Positions 1-8,670 of a stretch of 33,662 bases of DNA are shown here, piece by piece (positions within the stretch are counted from its first letter, which is position 1; each line of letters begins with the position of its first letter). The stretch lies in the NCBI GenBank assembly GCA_020832585.1, contig JAFIEL010000254.1, positions 1 to 33,662 on the forward strand, written 5' to 3'. Position numbers and translations under genes: made by a program. The stretch is from Natronohydrobacter sp. (lineage in GTDB: Bacteria; Pseudomonadota; Alphaproteobacteria; Rhodobacterales; Rhodobacteraceae). The notes beneath the pieces were generated by a model that was not told the origin of the DNA, searched no databases, and saw only the letters and a list, made by a program, of their open reading frames with translations.

Positions 1-1
1 G

Positions 2-265
2 GGCGCAAGCTGGGATGACCCCGGCGAGATCCAGCACCAGCTTGCCCCGCAATTATTGGCGCTCTGCCAGAAATCCGCACGCGAGGATCAGGTCAGCAGC
101 ATTGTCCTTGGTGGTGGGCCGCTGGCCGGTCTGGCAGCAAGACTGCAATCACAGGTCGATGTGCCACTGATTGACGGGACGACAGCGGCCATCGCCACCT
201 TGCGTGTGGCCCTTGATGGCACCCCGCAGGCCGAATTGACCCGTCCCCACCTGGCCCATAGCTGA
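2..265 (+). CDS. Asp/Glu racemase family protein, C-terminal part (5' end outside window)
   Basis: The reading frame is open from the first full codon of the window, so the gene begins upstream. The visible 87 residues contain SIVLGGGPLAGLA followed by VPLIDGTTAA. This is the pattern near the C-terminus of hydantoin/aspartate/glutamate racemases (Gly-rich loop, then the VPVxDG segment that precedes the last helices). Such enzymes use two cysteines to epimerise hydantoins or amino acids; the catalytic cysteine regions are not clearly visible in this fragment. It stops one base before the ATG of the MFS transporter, so the two are almost certainly cotranscribed and perhaps translationally coupled, which suggests a transporter–enzyme pair for one substrate. 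The family is fairly sure; the substrate is unknown. Confidence 0.7.
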   Translation, partial: GASWDDPGEIQHQLAPQLLALCQKSAREDQVSSIVLGGGPLAGLAARLQSQVDVPLIDGTTAAIATLRVALDGTPQAELTRPHLAHS

Positions 266-266
266 C

Positions 267-1436
267 ATGACAGCGCCACCGCGCACCAGGCTGCATTTCG
301 CATTGATCCTTGCAGCCCATGCGCTTGGGGCCATGTCCTTGCTGTCGGTGCTGACGGCAGGACCGCAGCTTGTCGCAGCACTGGGACTATCCGCGCTGCA
401 ACTGGGGGGATTGGCCAGCCTCTATTCAGCAGCCCTTGCCGCCGCGTCCCTGCCCGCTGGTCTGGTAACAGACCGGCTTGGCACGCGCGGCGCACTGACA
501 CTTTCGGCCCTTGCCATCGCGACCGGCCTTGCGCGCTGTGCAACGGCGGGCGGTTTTGCGCAGCTTGGGGCGGGGATCGCACTGTGCGGGGCGGGATACG
601 GGTTGATCAACCCCGCTGCAGGGCGGGCAATCACGCTATGGTTTACCCCGAAATGGCGCACGACGCTTCTCAGCCTGAAACAGACGGGCGTCCCGGCGGG
701 GGCCGCCTTGGGCAGCCTGACAGCACTCCTTGGCCCGGCTTTCGGCTGGCAGGCGGGGATTGCCTGCGCGGCAGCGATTGCACTTGTCGCAGGCCTGATG
801 TTTGCGCTGTTCCTGCCGACCGAGACCCAACAGCCCCCGCCAGACACGCAGCGCAAGACCAGATTGACCGAAGTGCTGACCTTGCCCGGCCTTGCCCGCG
901 CCAATCTGGTTGCGGGGCTGACGAACGGGATACAATTCGCCCTATGGGCCCACCTGCCCGCAATGCTGCAACTGTCCTTTGGCACCGGTGCCGCCGTGCT
1001 TGGCCTGAGCCTTGCAGCGCTCCATCTTGGCACCTTTCTGGGGCGCGTGGTCTGGGGCGCGCTGACCGACAGGCTGTTGCAGGGCAATGCCGCGCGCGGC
1101 TTGTGGCTGCTTTGCGTGATGGCGCTGGCGGGGGCGGCGGCACTTGGGGCCATCGCGCTGGTGGCCAGCCCGCTCATGGCTGTGATCGCCTGCTTCATCC
1201 TGGGCTTCACCGCCTGCGCGGCAGTCGGGTTGCATGTCGCCCTGACCGCCCGGATCGCGCCGGATCATCTGTTGGGCGGCGCGATGGGTTACACGATGCT
1301 GTTCACCAATCTTGGCGGCATCATCGTGCCTGTCGTGCTTGGTGTTGCAGTCTCTCTGACCGGGGTCGGCGGCGCCGGGGTGGTCCTTGCCATCTTGCTG
1401 GTGCTCGCTCTTGCCTTGCTGCACAGGTTTCGGTGA
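267..1436 (+). CDS. MFS transporter (CynX/NimT-like)
   Basis: A 389-residue, very hydrophobic protein with about twelve membrane segments, the usual size for the major facilitator superfamily. After the second segment it has GLVTDRLGTRGAL, a good version of the MFS cytoplasmic loop motif (G-x-x-x-D-R-x-G-x-R). A hydrophilic loop near residues 185–200 (PTETQQPPPDTQRKT) separates the two six-helix halves. The ATG lies one base after the stop of the racemase-type gene and has no clear ribosome binding site of its own, so coupling is likely. Substrate cannot be read from the sequence; the partner suggests an amino acid or hydantoin-like compound. It converges on the enoyl-CoA hydratase gene across about 96 bases. 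Confidence 0.85.
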   Translation: MTAPPRTRLHFALILAAHALGAMSLLSVLTAGPQLVAALGLSALQLGGLASLYSAALAAASLPAGLVTDRLGTRGALTLSALAIATGLARCATAGGFAQLGAGIALCGAGYGLINPAAGRAITLWFTPKWRTTLLSLKQTGVPAGAALGSLTALLGPAFGWQAGIACAAAIALVAGLMFALFLPTETQQPPPDTQRKTRLTEVLTLPGLARANLVAGLTNGIQFALWAHLPAMLQLSFGTGAAVLGLSLAALHLGTFLGRVVWGALTDRLLQGNAARGLWLLCVMALAGAAALGAIALVASPLMAVIACFILGFTACAAVGLHVALTARIAPDHLLGGAMGYTMLFTNLGGIIVPVVLGVAVSLTGVGGAGVVLAILLVLALALLHRFR

Positions 1437-1532
1437 CTTCTACCCCACCGGCTTGCGCAACTCACCTGCACAGGGTCCGGATATTTTCCCGCCGGTTCAT
1501 CCCGCCACAGGCCCGGATACGCAACCCCGGAC

Positions 1533-2336
1533 CTATCGATCCTGCCACTGCGGCGCGCGTTTCTCGATGAATGCCCCTATGCCCTCCGTGGCATCATGGG
1601 CCAGCATGTTCTCGACCATCACCTGACTGGCATAATCATAGGCATCGGAAAGCGGCATCTCGCGCTGAGCATAAAAGGCGCGTTTTCCCGTGGCCAATGT
1701 CATGCTGGATTTCGACGCGATCTTGCGGGCCATGTCCATCACCGTCGCGGTCAGATCCGCGGCGGGGACAGCGTGGTTCACAAGCCCCATCTCTGCCGCG
1801 CGAGGGGCCTCGATCATGTCGCCGGTGAGCAGCATTTCCATCGCATGCTTGTTCGCGACATTGCGCGACAAGGCCACCATCGGGGTCGAACAGAACAGCC
1901 CGATATGCACGCCCGGCGTGCTGAACCGCGCGGTCTCTGCCGCAATGGCCAGATCACAGCTTGCCACCAGTTGACAGCCCGCCGCTGTGGCCACGCCAGT
2001 CACTTCGGCGATCACGGGCTTGGGGCAGTTGACGATCCCTTGCATGACGCCTGCGCATTGCGCCATCACTTGCGCGAAATACGCGCGCCCCCCGTCAGAC
2101 CCCGCGCGCCCGGCGGTCATTTCCTTCAGGTCATGGCCTGCGCAGAAAGCCGGGCCATTGGCGGCAAGGACAATCACTCGCACGGCACTATCCTCGCCCG
2201 CCACAGCAAAAGCCGCGCCCAATTCCGACAGCATCGCCTCGGACAAGGCATTGCGCCGCGCGACATCGTTCAGGGTCAGGCGCAGGATGCCATCGGCTGA
2301 CAGTTCGCGCAGCACGATCTCCGCTTCAAAAGTCAT
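1533..2336 (-). CDS. Enoyl-CoA hydratase/isomerase family protein
   Basis: A 267-residue crotonase-fold protein of normal length. It has the oxyanion-hole segment ANGPAFCAGHDLKEM (about residues 58–72) and the second motif GVATAAGCQLVASCDLAIA (about 114–132). At the place where classical hydratases carry the second catalytic glutamate (P-E-x-x-L-G) it reads TPGVHIGLFCSTPM, as in the ECHDC3-like subgroup, so it may not be a standard beta-oxidation hydratase. It is the last gene of a minus-strand cluster with an OsmC protein, a GcvT/DmdA-like enzyme and an Lrp regulator. Gaps are short (21 and 11 bases). The family is sure; the substrate is not. Confidence 0.85.
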   Translation of the reverse strand: MTFEAEIVLRELSADGILRLTLNDVARRNALSEAMLSELGAAFAVAGEDSAVRVIVLAANGPAFCAGHDLKEMTAGRAGSDGGRAYFAQVMAQCAGVMQGIVNCPKPVIAEVTGVATAAGCQLVASCDLAIAAETARFSTPGVHIGLFCSTPMVALSRNVANKHAMEMLLTGDMIEAPRAAEMGLVNHAVPAADLTATVMDMARKIASKSSMTLATGKRAFYAQREMPLSDAYDYASQVMVENMLAHDATEGIGAFIEKRAPQWQDR

Positions 2337-2357
2337 GGGCGCGGCCCTTTTCGGTGT

Positions 2358-2807
2358 TCAGTTGACATTGATTTCCACACTCTCGGCCAGCGTATTGGCA
2401 ATGAAGCAGTAGCGATGCGCCCGCGCCTGCATGTCGCCAAGTTGCGCATCACTGACCGAAAAGCCCGTGTCAAAACGCACCACCGGGTTCAGGTCGATCC
2501 GCGTGACCGACATCTGCCCTTGCGGGTTCTTGCCCAGATGCGCCTCGGCATAGTCATGATAGCTGGCCACAGGCCAGCCCGCCTTGGCGCAGAGCGCCAA
2601 GAAGGTCATCATGTGGCAGCTAGACAGCGCCGCCGCGAGCGCCTGTTCGGGGTTGGTGTGGTCCGGATCGCCGCCCCAGTCCGGGGCGGCATCCACTTGC
2701 AGCTCATGGCTGCGGTTATACTGCACCAGATGCGCGTTCGAGAACTTGCCCGTTTCCAAGGCAGGTTCCGCGCGTTGCCAATGCAATTCGACGGCCAGCG
2801 CAGACAT
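2358..2807 (-). CDS. OsmC family protein
   Basis: 149 residues, the usual OsmC/Ohr size. It shows the two family cysteine regions: ALSSCHMMTFLALCAKAG (about residues 61–78) and AHRYCFIANTL near the C-terminus, where the family has its second redox cysteine before the final strand. OsmC/Ohr proteins reduce organic hydroperoxides with these thiols in the cytoplasm. The N-terminal part (GGDPDHTNPEQALAAALSSC) matches the OsmC rather than the Ohr pattern. It lies 11 bases after the GcvT/DmdA-like gene and 21 bases before the enoyl-CoA hydratase gene, so it probably belongs to the same transcript. No odd features. Confidence 0.85.
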   Translation of the reverse strand: MSALAVELHWQRAEPALETGKFSNAHLVQYNRSHELQVDAAPDWGGDPDHTNPEQALAAALSSCHMMTFLALCAKAGWPVASYHDYAEAHLGKNPQGQMSVTRIDLNPVVRFDTGFSVSDAQLGDMQARAHRYCFIANTLAESVEINVN

Positions 2808-2818
2808 TCACGCCCCGC

Positions 2819-4000
2819 TTACGCTGAAATCTGCGCAGGATCAGCCGCACCCGTGGCAGCTATGCTTTTGCGCGGATCAAAAAACGGGCGCTCCACGACC
2901 GTCGCGGTGGTCTCGCCTGAATGGGTGATGACCTGCAAACCAGTGCCAAGCTCGGCAGCCTGGATCGCGACCATGGCAAGGGCGATGTTCTTCTTCAGGC
3001 GCGGCGAATAGATGGCCGATGTCACCTTGCCCACAGCCGCGCCGTCATGGTGGAGTGTCCAGAAGCTTGTATTCGGCCCCGAAAGCGGATCACCGTCGAT
3101 GATCAGCCCGACCTGCTTGCGCGTGATCCCGTTGTCGCGGATGCGCTGCAGGGCGAATTTGCCGATGAAATCCGCCTCCATGTCCAGATTGACCAGACGA
3201 TCCAGCCCCAGCTCGAACGGATTGGTGTGAATATCGGCATCGGCATGATAGGACAGCATCCCGCCTTCGATCCGCCGGATGCTCGATGTATGGCCAGGCT
3301 TCAGCCCGAAGGCCATGCCCACCGCCATGATCCGCTCCCAGAGCGCATCGCCATAGGCCCCATCGCGCAGGTAAAGCTCATAGCCCAGCTCGCTTGACCA
3401 GCCCGTGCGCGACACGATCAGCGGGATACCGTCCAGTTCCATCTCGCGGTGCCAGTAGTAACGCAAATCGAGGATTTCGTCGCCAAACAGCGCCTGCATG
3501 ATCTCACCCGATCTGGGGCCCTGCAACTGCAGGGGCGAGACATCCGGCTCGGAAATCGACACCTGCAGGCCGGAATGTACGGCAACCCCTTGCGCCCAGA
3601 GCAGGATATCGCTGTCGGCCAGCGACAGCCAGAAATGGTCTTCGGCCAGTTTCAGCAGGATCGGATCATTCAGAATCCCGCCCTCGGCATTGGTGATCAG
3701 GACATATTTGCACTGCCCCACGGCCATTTTCGACAGATCGCGCGGGGTCAGCATCTGCACGAAACGCGCAGCATCAGGCCCTGTGATTTCCACCTGCCGC
3801 TCGACGCCCACATCGCACAGGATGGCCGTGTTCACGAGGTTCCAGAAATTCTGCTCGGGGTCGCCAAAGTCGCGCGGGATATACATGTGATTATAGACCG
3901 AAAACCCCTGCGCCCCCCAGCGCACGGTTGCGTCGAAATAGGGCGATTTGCGGATCTGCGTGCCAAAGCCGAAGTCTTGCATCGTGTTCATGTGGTCCAC
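2819..4000 (-). CDS. GcvT-family folate-dependent enzyme, DmdA-like
   Basis: 393 residues, in the range of glycine cleavage T-proteins and DMSP demethylases. The N-terminal half has VYNHMYIPRDF, CDVGVERQVEITGPDA, LTPRDLSKM, then GGILNDPILLKLAEDHFWLS, and later VSPLQLQGPRSGEIM. These segments resemble the tetrahydrofolate-dependent DMSP demethylase DmdA more than canonical GcvT, from memory of both families. A GcvT-like C-terminal barrel follows (SAIYSPRLKKNIALAMV). It would transfer a methyl or aminomethyl group to tetrahydrofolate. Regulation by the Lrp/AsnC gene directly upstream is plausible. Other GcvT paralogues (sarcosine or dimethylglycine related) cannot be excluded, so no symbol is given. 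Confidence 0.75.
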   Translation of the reverse strand: MDHMNTMQDFGFGTQIRKSPYFDATVRWGAQGFSVYNHMYIPRDFGDPEQNFWNLVNTAILCDVGVERQVEITGPDAARFVQMLTPRDLSKMAVGQCKYVLITNAEGGILNDPILLKLAEDHFWLSLADSDILLWAQGVAVHSGLQVSISEPDVSPLQLQGPRSGEIMQALFGDEILDLRYYWHREMELDGIPLIVSRTGWSSELGYELYLRDGAYGDALWERIMAVGMAFGLKPGHTSSIRRIEGGMLSYHADADIHTNPFELGLDRLVNLDMEADFIGKFALQRIRDNGITRKQVGLIIDGDPLSGPNTSFWTLHHDGAAVGKVTSAIYSPRLKKNIALAMVAIQAAELGTGLQVITHSGETTATVVERPFFDPRKSIAATGAADPAQISA

Positions 4001-4153
4001 CCTTGTCTGCGGCTTTGGCCTCGCCAGCTACCGCGGTTCCTCTGGGACAAGGTGATAGCGCCAAAGCTGCGCAAGAATGGACCGAAAACCAACCCGTTTA
4101 CGGACTGAGCGGGCTTGGATTTTCACAAAAACAGACCGTTTGGACTGGCAAGC

Positions 4154-4648
4154 CTATCGCCTGCGATGGGCCGCCAGTTTGGCCAGGTTGGGCTGCTCGG
4201 CCTTGATCAGGCGGGTCGCGAAATAGGTCATGTAGCGATCGATCGCCAGATCCGCCGCCAGCAAATCCTCCATCACCTCCTGAAAGCTCGCAAGGCTGGG
4301 CGTGACGACCGTCATCACATAGTCAAGCCCCCCGCCCGTTGCGACGCAGTTGATGATTTCATCCACCGATTTGATATGGGTCTCGAACCGGTCGAAATCG
4401 ATCTTCCGGTGCGAGTTCAGGGACACCGTCACGACCACACGGGTTGCATCCAGAACCCGGTCCAGCGCGATATCGGCATGATAGCCGCGGATATAGCCCG
4501 CTTCGCGCAGCCGCGCCAAGCGCGCCCAGCATGGGGTCGGAGAGAGGTTCACGATTTCGGCCAGCCGGGTCTTGCTCAATTGCCCATGACGCTGGACAGC
4601 GCTCAGAATCCGAATGTCAGTCGGATCGAGCCCTTGTCGTGCTCCCAT
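4154..4648 (-). CDS. Lrp/AsnC family transcriptional regulator
   Basis: 164 residues from the ATG at 4648. The frame is open further upstream, but the extra 63 residues are rich in Cys and Arg and unlike the family, and an Lrp protein normally starts a few residues before L-D-x-x-D-x-x-I-L; here MGARQGLDPTDIRIL. The N-terminal helix-turn-helix runs from about residue 22 to 45 (SKTRLAEIVNLSPTPCWARL). The C-terminal RAM (ligand-binding) domain has VTVSLNSHRK and TGGGLDYVMTVV. It is the first gene of the minus-strand cluster with the DmdA-like enzyme, 153 bases upstream of it, and likely controls that cluster and itself. Confidence 0.85.
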   Translation of the reverse strand: MGARQGLDPTDIRILSAVQRHGQLSKTRLAEIVNLSPTPCWARLARLREAGYIRGYHADIALDRVLDATRVVVTVSLNSHRKIDFDRFETHIKSVDEIINCVATGGGLDYVMTVVTPSLASFQEVMEDLLAADLAIDRYMTYFATRLIKAEQPNLAKLAAHRRR

Positions 4649-4903
4649 ATACACCCACCCCGCAGACTGACCTATACACGAGTCACTTCGAAAAGGACGA
4701 CACCGGTTTCCCTGACGGATATAGGACAGCGCACATGTCCGACAGAGCGGGTTTGCGACACATTTGGGGGCCGCAGCGTCAGAATGTCTTTGCGCGCTCT
4801 GGCAGCCGGCGGCCTGTGCCGCTGGCTGCTCAGGCAATGCTGACAGCGCACACCCCCCGACCCGTTCCGCGCCTCAAATCCGGACCGCGAAGATGGCCCC
4901 TGC

Positions 4904-5920
4904 TCACGCTTGCAGGTAGCCCTGTGGATTGGCCGATTGCCAGTTCCACGTCGTCCGGCACATGCTGTCAATGTCATGCGTGGCGTTCCAACCCAGCAGG
5001 CGCGCGGCCTTGTCCACAGCCGCCAGCATCCGCGCCACATCGCCATCGCGGCGTGGTCCGATCTTGCACGGGACTGCACGTCCAGAAGCACGCTCGAAAG
5101 CTTTCACCATTTCAAGCACTGTGGCCCCTCGTCCCGTCCCGACATTGATCGCCTCACACCCGGTGACGGCCGCGGCAAACTCGATGGCCGCAAGATGCGC
5201 CCGCGCGAGGTCATCGACATGGATGTAATCGCGCTCTCCGGTTCCATCGCGCGTGTCATAATCATCGCCAAAGACATTCAGATGCTGCAATCGCCCGACT
5301 GCCACCTGCGCGATATATGGAACCAGATTGTTTGGAATACCATTCGGGTCTTCACCAATACGACCAGACGCATCAGCCCCCACCGGATTGAAATAGCGCA
5401 GCAATACAGCACTTGCATCTTGGCGCGACGCCACCCAGTCGCGCATGATCTCTTCAATGAAGTACTTCGTACGCCCGTAAGGGTTGGTCGGTTGCAATGG
5501 GTGATGCTCGTCAAAAGGCAGGTATCTGGCCTCGCCATAGACCGTTGCCGAAGAGGAAAACACGATCCTGCGGCAGTCGTGCCGCTGCATTGCCTTCAAG
5601 AGTTCAATGGAACCGGACACGTTCTGGGCATAATATTCAAGGGGCGTTTCATGGGAGTCACCGACAGCCTTGAGACCTGCGAAATGAATGACTGCTTCAG
5701 GCCTGAACGCGCGAAAGGCCGTGTCCAGTCGCGTTCCATCCTGAATGTCACCTTCGCATATCTCAAAATCCGCATTCGCGAGTTGCTTCACCCGTTTCAG
5801 AGCTTCAGGGGTGCTGTTCGAAAAGTTGTCAAGAACCAGAACCTCATGCGGTTTTCGCAGAAGCTGCAGCAAGGTGTGGCTGCCGATGTATCCAGCGCCA
5901 CCGGTCACAAGAATCCGCAT
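4904..5920 (-). CDS. galE: UDP-glucose 4-epimerase
   Basis: 338 residues, exactly the usual GalE length, from the ATG at 5920, which follows AAAGGTGG at a good spacing. The track for longer starts would add 26 residues before MRILVTGGAGYIGSH, which is the normal N-terminus. It has the NAD-binding G-x-x-G-x-x-G (about residues 7–13), FSSSATVYGE with the catalytic Ser/Thr region, and NPYGRTKYFIEEI with the Y-x-x-x-K pair. It interconverts UDP-glucose and UDP-galactose for surface polysaccharide or galactose metabolism. It stands alone between two unrelated minus-strand units. Confidence 0.93.
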   Translation of the reverse strand: MRILVTGGAGYIGSHTLLQLLRKPHEVLVLDNFSNSTPEALKRVKQLANADFEICEGDIQDGTRLDTAFRAFRPEAVIHFAGLKAVGDSHETPLEYYAQNVSGSIELLKAMQRHDCRRIVFSSSATVYGEARYLPFDEHHPLQPTNPYGRTKYFIEEIMRDWVASRQDASAVLLRYFNPVGADASGRIGEDPNGIPNNLVPYIAQVAVGRLQHLNVFGDDYDTRDGTGERDYIHVDDLARAHLAAIEFAAAVTGCEAINVGTGRGATVLEMVKAFERASGRAVPCKIGPRRDGDVARMLAAVDKAARLLGWNATHDIDSMCRTTWNWQSANPQGYLQA

Positions 5921-6218
5921 GAATTCCACCTTTCTCGTTTCATCGTCACCCGACCTGGGCAGACTCTGCGGCCGGTCGACTGCAGTCATCTCGCTCAACC
6001 GAAAACTGTCTTACCTTGCCTGCGCCCGCAAGTGCACAAGGATTAGATCAACGTTAGCAGGAAGTTCTCAGCAAAACGAAGAGCGTTCTTCGATCTGGGG
6101 CGCACCGGGGCATGGGTCCACCACGTCGATCTTGTCCCATGAACGCATTGCTCCGCAGATCGCGTGCGCAAGCGACAGGCGCGTGCCTGCCGCTCGGCGC
6201 GCCCGTGATCTTCGCCTG
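5921..6218 (-). other. Intergenic region upstream of galE
   Basis: About 300 bases between the galE start and the end of the phosphatase gene, both on the minus strand. It should hold the galE promoter and the end of the uptake operon. I see only short open frames without family features and no clear terminator hairpin with a T-run. Confidence 0.4.
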
Positions 6219-7049
6219 TCAGCGTGACCCGGTCGCATCCTCCGGGATGGAAAGCTTGGTGCCATACGGCACCAACGGTGCAACAAGTTCCAGGAATTCC
6301 GGGGTTCCGCAGGCAAAGCGCAGCTTGCCGCGCAAATCGGTGCTGGCCCAATCCACAGTAGATCGGATCCCGATCTGGTTCAGTATGGGCAGAGCCGCCA
6401 TCAGATCCCAGCTCGATTCCCCTGTGCCGATGTAACCATCGACCTCGCCACGCGCGACTTCAGCCAACGACATCGTCGCGGAACCGCAACAGCGAAACGT
6501 CATTCCGGCGTCTTCCATGATGAAGCGCAGCGTTGCGAGACGCTCCTCCACCGGGATAACGGGATGAAAACCCACCCCGCATGAAGCTTTGCCCCGGTCC
6601 ATTCCCTGCCGCACCGGCAGTTCTGCGTCATTGCGGGTCGCGGCGATCCCGTCGCCGCCCGCAAACAACTCGTCGCGGGCCGGGGCGTAGAACACCCCGA
6701 AAACTGGACGGCTTTGTTCGTGCAACCCGATAGAGATAGCCCATTGATCATTGCCGCGCACGAAATTGAATGTGCCGTCAATCGGATCAATCACCCAGAG
6801 CCGCCCGGATGTTCCCTCATGCGCGGCACCTTCTTCGCCGAATACACCATCATCCGGGAAGATGTTGCGCAAGCGGGCGGTCAGAAAGGCCTCTACGTCC
6901 TTGTCGGCCTGCGTGACCAGGTCGAGATGGCCTTTTGACTCGACAGTCTCGGCGCTGATCTTGCGGAAGTAGCTCAGGGCGACAGAACCTGCCTCTCGGG
7001 CCAGAGAAGTGATGATCGGGGCGATTTCGGTCAGGGAAAGCTGTGTCAC
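6219..7049 (-). CDS. Inositol monophosphatase family protein
   Basis: 276 residues, normal for the family. The metal-binding motifs are present: GEEG (about residues 71–74), DPIDGTFNF (88–96) and SSWDLMAALPI (about 217–227, the W-D motif). Such enzymes are Mg-dependent and remove phosphate from inositol-1-phosphate, histidinol phosphate or related sugar/polyol phosphates in the cytoplasm. The ATG overlaps the stop of the metallophosphoesterase gene by four bases, so translation is coupled. As the last gene of an ABC uptake operon with a phosphodiesterase, it probably dephosphorylates a product of the imported substrate. The exact substrate is not readable. Confidence 0.88.
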   Translation of the reverse strand: MTQLSLTEIAPIITSLAREAGSVALSYFRKISAETVESKGHLDLVTQADKDVEAFLTARLRNIFPDDGVFGEEGAAHEGTSGRLWVIDPIDGTFNFVRGNDQWAISIGLHEQSRPVFGVFYAPARDELFAGGDGIAATRNDAELPVRQGMDRGKASCGVGFHPVIPVEERLATLRFIMEDAGMTFRCCGSATMSLAEVARGEVDGYIGTGESSWDLMAALPILNQIGIRSTVDWASTDLRGKLRFACGTPEFLELVAPLVPYGTKLSIPEDATGSR

Positions 7050-7825
7050 AGTTCGACATACCTGCTGTGGATCGTGACAGCGCCAGGGCCGTCAATCTTG
7101 TGGAGGAAGTAACGATAAGGCTCTTTTGTCGCCCCCGGTTCATCGGCACCGGCAACAAGCTGCAATTCATGCTGAAAGACCGGGCTGCCCCCTGTCGCGC
7201 AGAATTTCCCCTGCCAAAGCGCCTGAAACGGGCGATGGATATGACCCGCAAGGATCCGCAAGGCCCCGTCATAGCCCGCGATCAGGGCGCCAAACTCTTC
7301 ACGTCCGGTGCCAAGTGCCATCGCATCAAGTGAGTCGACGCAAGATGGAAACGCGGGATGATGCATCAGGATCAGCGTCAGTTCCGGAATGGGCCGTTCC
7401 AGTCGTGCCGCGATCCAGTCCAACTGCGGGCCGGTCAATTCGCCTTCGACATGCCCCTCTTTCACGGTGTCCAGCGCAAGGACACGGATACCGCGGATCC
7501 ACTTTTCGTAATGCAGTGTCGGACCTGCGCCAAACGGAAGTTCAGCATCAAAGGCCGCGCGCAGACCTGCCCGCCTGTCATGGTTGCCCGGCACGACCAG
7601 AACCGGCATCTTGAGCGGTGCCAGGATGTCCCGCAGAAGCGCATAATCGTCAGCCGAACCGCCATCGGTCAGATCGCCCGTGAACATGACGGCGTCGATC
7701 TGTGGTGTGAATGCGGCCAGATCGGCCACAATCTTGCGCGCGACATGGGCGGCATCCAGCCGCACGAGCGATGTTTCGGGCCTGTCCGCAAAGACGTGAA
7801 AATCGGATATATGGGCGATGAGCAT
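7046..7825 (-). CDS. Metallophosphoesterase (GpdQ/CpdA-like)
   Basis: 259 residues from the ATG at 7825, which places MLIAHISDFHVF at the N-terminus as in the class III cyclic-nucleotide/glycerophosphodiester phosphodiesterases. The metal ligands are visible in order: D8-x-H10, GD (50–51), GNHD (80–83), MHHP (about 167–170) and GHIHRPF near residue 205. A longer upstream frame has no family features. It starts 20 bases after the permease gene and overlaps the phosphatase gene by four bases. In an operon with UgpB-like transport genes, hydrolysis of imported glycerophosphodiesters is the natural guess; cAMP phosphodiesterase activity is an alternative. Confidence 0.87.
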   Translation of the reverse strand: MLIAHISDFHVFADRPETSLVRLDAAHVARKIVADLAAFTPQIDAVMFTGDLTDGGSADDYALLRDILAPLKMPVLVVPGNHDRRAGLRAAFDAELPFGAGPTLHYEKWIRGIRVLALDTVKEGHVEGELTGPQLDWIAARLERPIPELTLILMHHPAFPSCVDSLDAMALGTGREEFGALIAGYDGALRILAGHIHRPFQALWQGKFCATGGSPVFQHELQLVAGADEPGATKEPYRYFLHKIDGPGAVTIHSRYVEL

Positions 7826-7845
7826 CTTGTGCCTCTGTGCGGGCG

Positions 7846-8670
7846 TCAACGAATTCCCGAGCGCATGAAGCTCTGGACGAATTGGCGCTGGAAGATCAGG
7901 AAGGCGATCAGCAAGGGGCTGACCGACAGCAATGTTGCGGCCGTGACAGTGGGCCAGTCGATGCCCTGCTCGACCGTCGAAAAGACTTGCAGGCCAACAG
8001 TGATCGGGCGCGTGGTGGCCGAATTGGTCACGACAAGCGGCCACAGGAAATTGTTCCAGTGATAGGCGACCATGACCAGCCCATAGGCCAGATAGGTGGA
8101 CTTCGAGAGCGGCACATAGACGCGCCACAGGATTGTCAGCGGCCCGGCCCCTTCCATCCGCGCCGCTTCGTCCATTTCCTTGGGGACACTCTTGAATGCC
8201 TGGCGGAACAGGAAGATACCGAACGCCGATGCCAGATAGGGCAAAGCGATGGCCGGGATCGTGTCGATCAGGCCCATGCTGGAAATGGTCGCATAATTCC
8301 GCACCAGCAGCACTTCGGGCATGACCATCATCTGCACCAGAACGACCATGAAAATCCAGTCGGAACCCCGGAACGGGAATACGGCAAATGCGTAGGCCGC
8401 CAAGGTACAGATCACGAATTGCGAGATGACCACGAACGTCACCAGCATGAAGGTATTCAGGAAATACCGGTCAAACGGTGCCGCATTCCAGACGCGGATG
8501 AAGTTTTCCAGCGTCAGGGGCGAAAAAAGATCGAAGCGCCCGACATAGCTGGGTGGGTGCACAGCCGTCCAGATTGCGAACAGAAGCGGCAGGATCCAGA
8601 ACAGGGCCAGACTCCAGGCAAGCAGGTTGACGGCAAGCTCGGTGCCTTTGGATGCGCGATTGTTGCTCAT
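7846..8670 (-). CDS. ABC transporter permease (UgpE/MalG-like)
   Basis: 274 residues with six predicted membrane helices. The cytoplasmic EAA loop reads EMDEAARMEGAGPLTILWRVYVPL (about residues 180–203), the docking site for the ATPase. The long first periplasmic segment and the C-terminal arrangement fit the MalG/UgpE type. Its ATG overlaps the stop of the upstream permease by four bases. It forms the membrane channel together with that permease for the sugar or glycerophosphate-type importer of this operon. Confidence 0.9.
   Translation of the reverse strand: MSNNRASKGTELAVNLLAWSLALFWILPLLFAIWTAVHPPSYVGRFDLFSPLTLENFIRVWNAAPFDRYFLNTFMLVTFVVISQFVICTLAAYAFAVFPFRGSDWIFMVVLVQMMVMPEVLLVRNYATISSMGLIDTIPAIALPYLASAFGIFLFRQAFKSVPKEMDEAARMEGAGPLTILWRVYVPLSKSTYLAYGLVMVAYHWNNFLWPLVVTNSATTRPITVGLQVFSTVEQGIDWPTVTAATLLSVSPLLIAFLIFQRQFVQSFMRSGIR

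Noticed and set aside
422-1210. Long minus-strand frame opposite the MFS transporter
   Set aside because: Shadow frame of GC-rich coding DNA; the + strand frame has membrane helices and an MFS motif.
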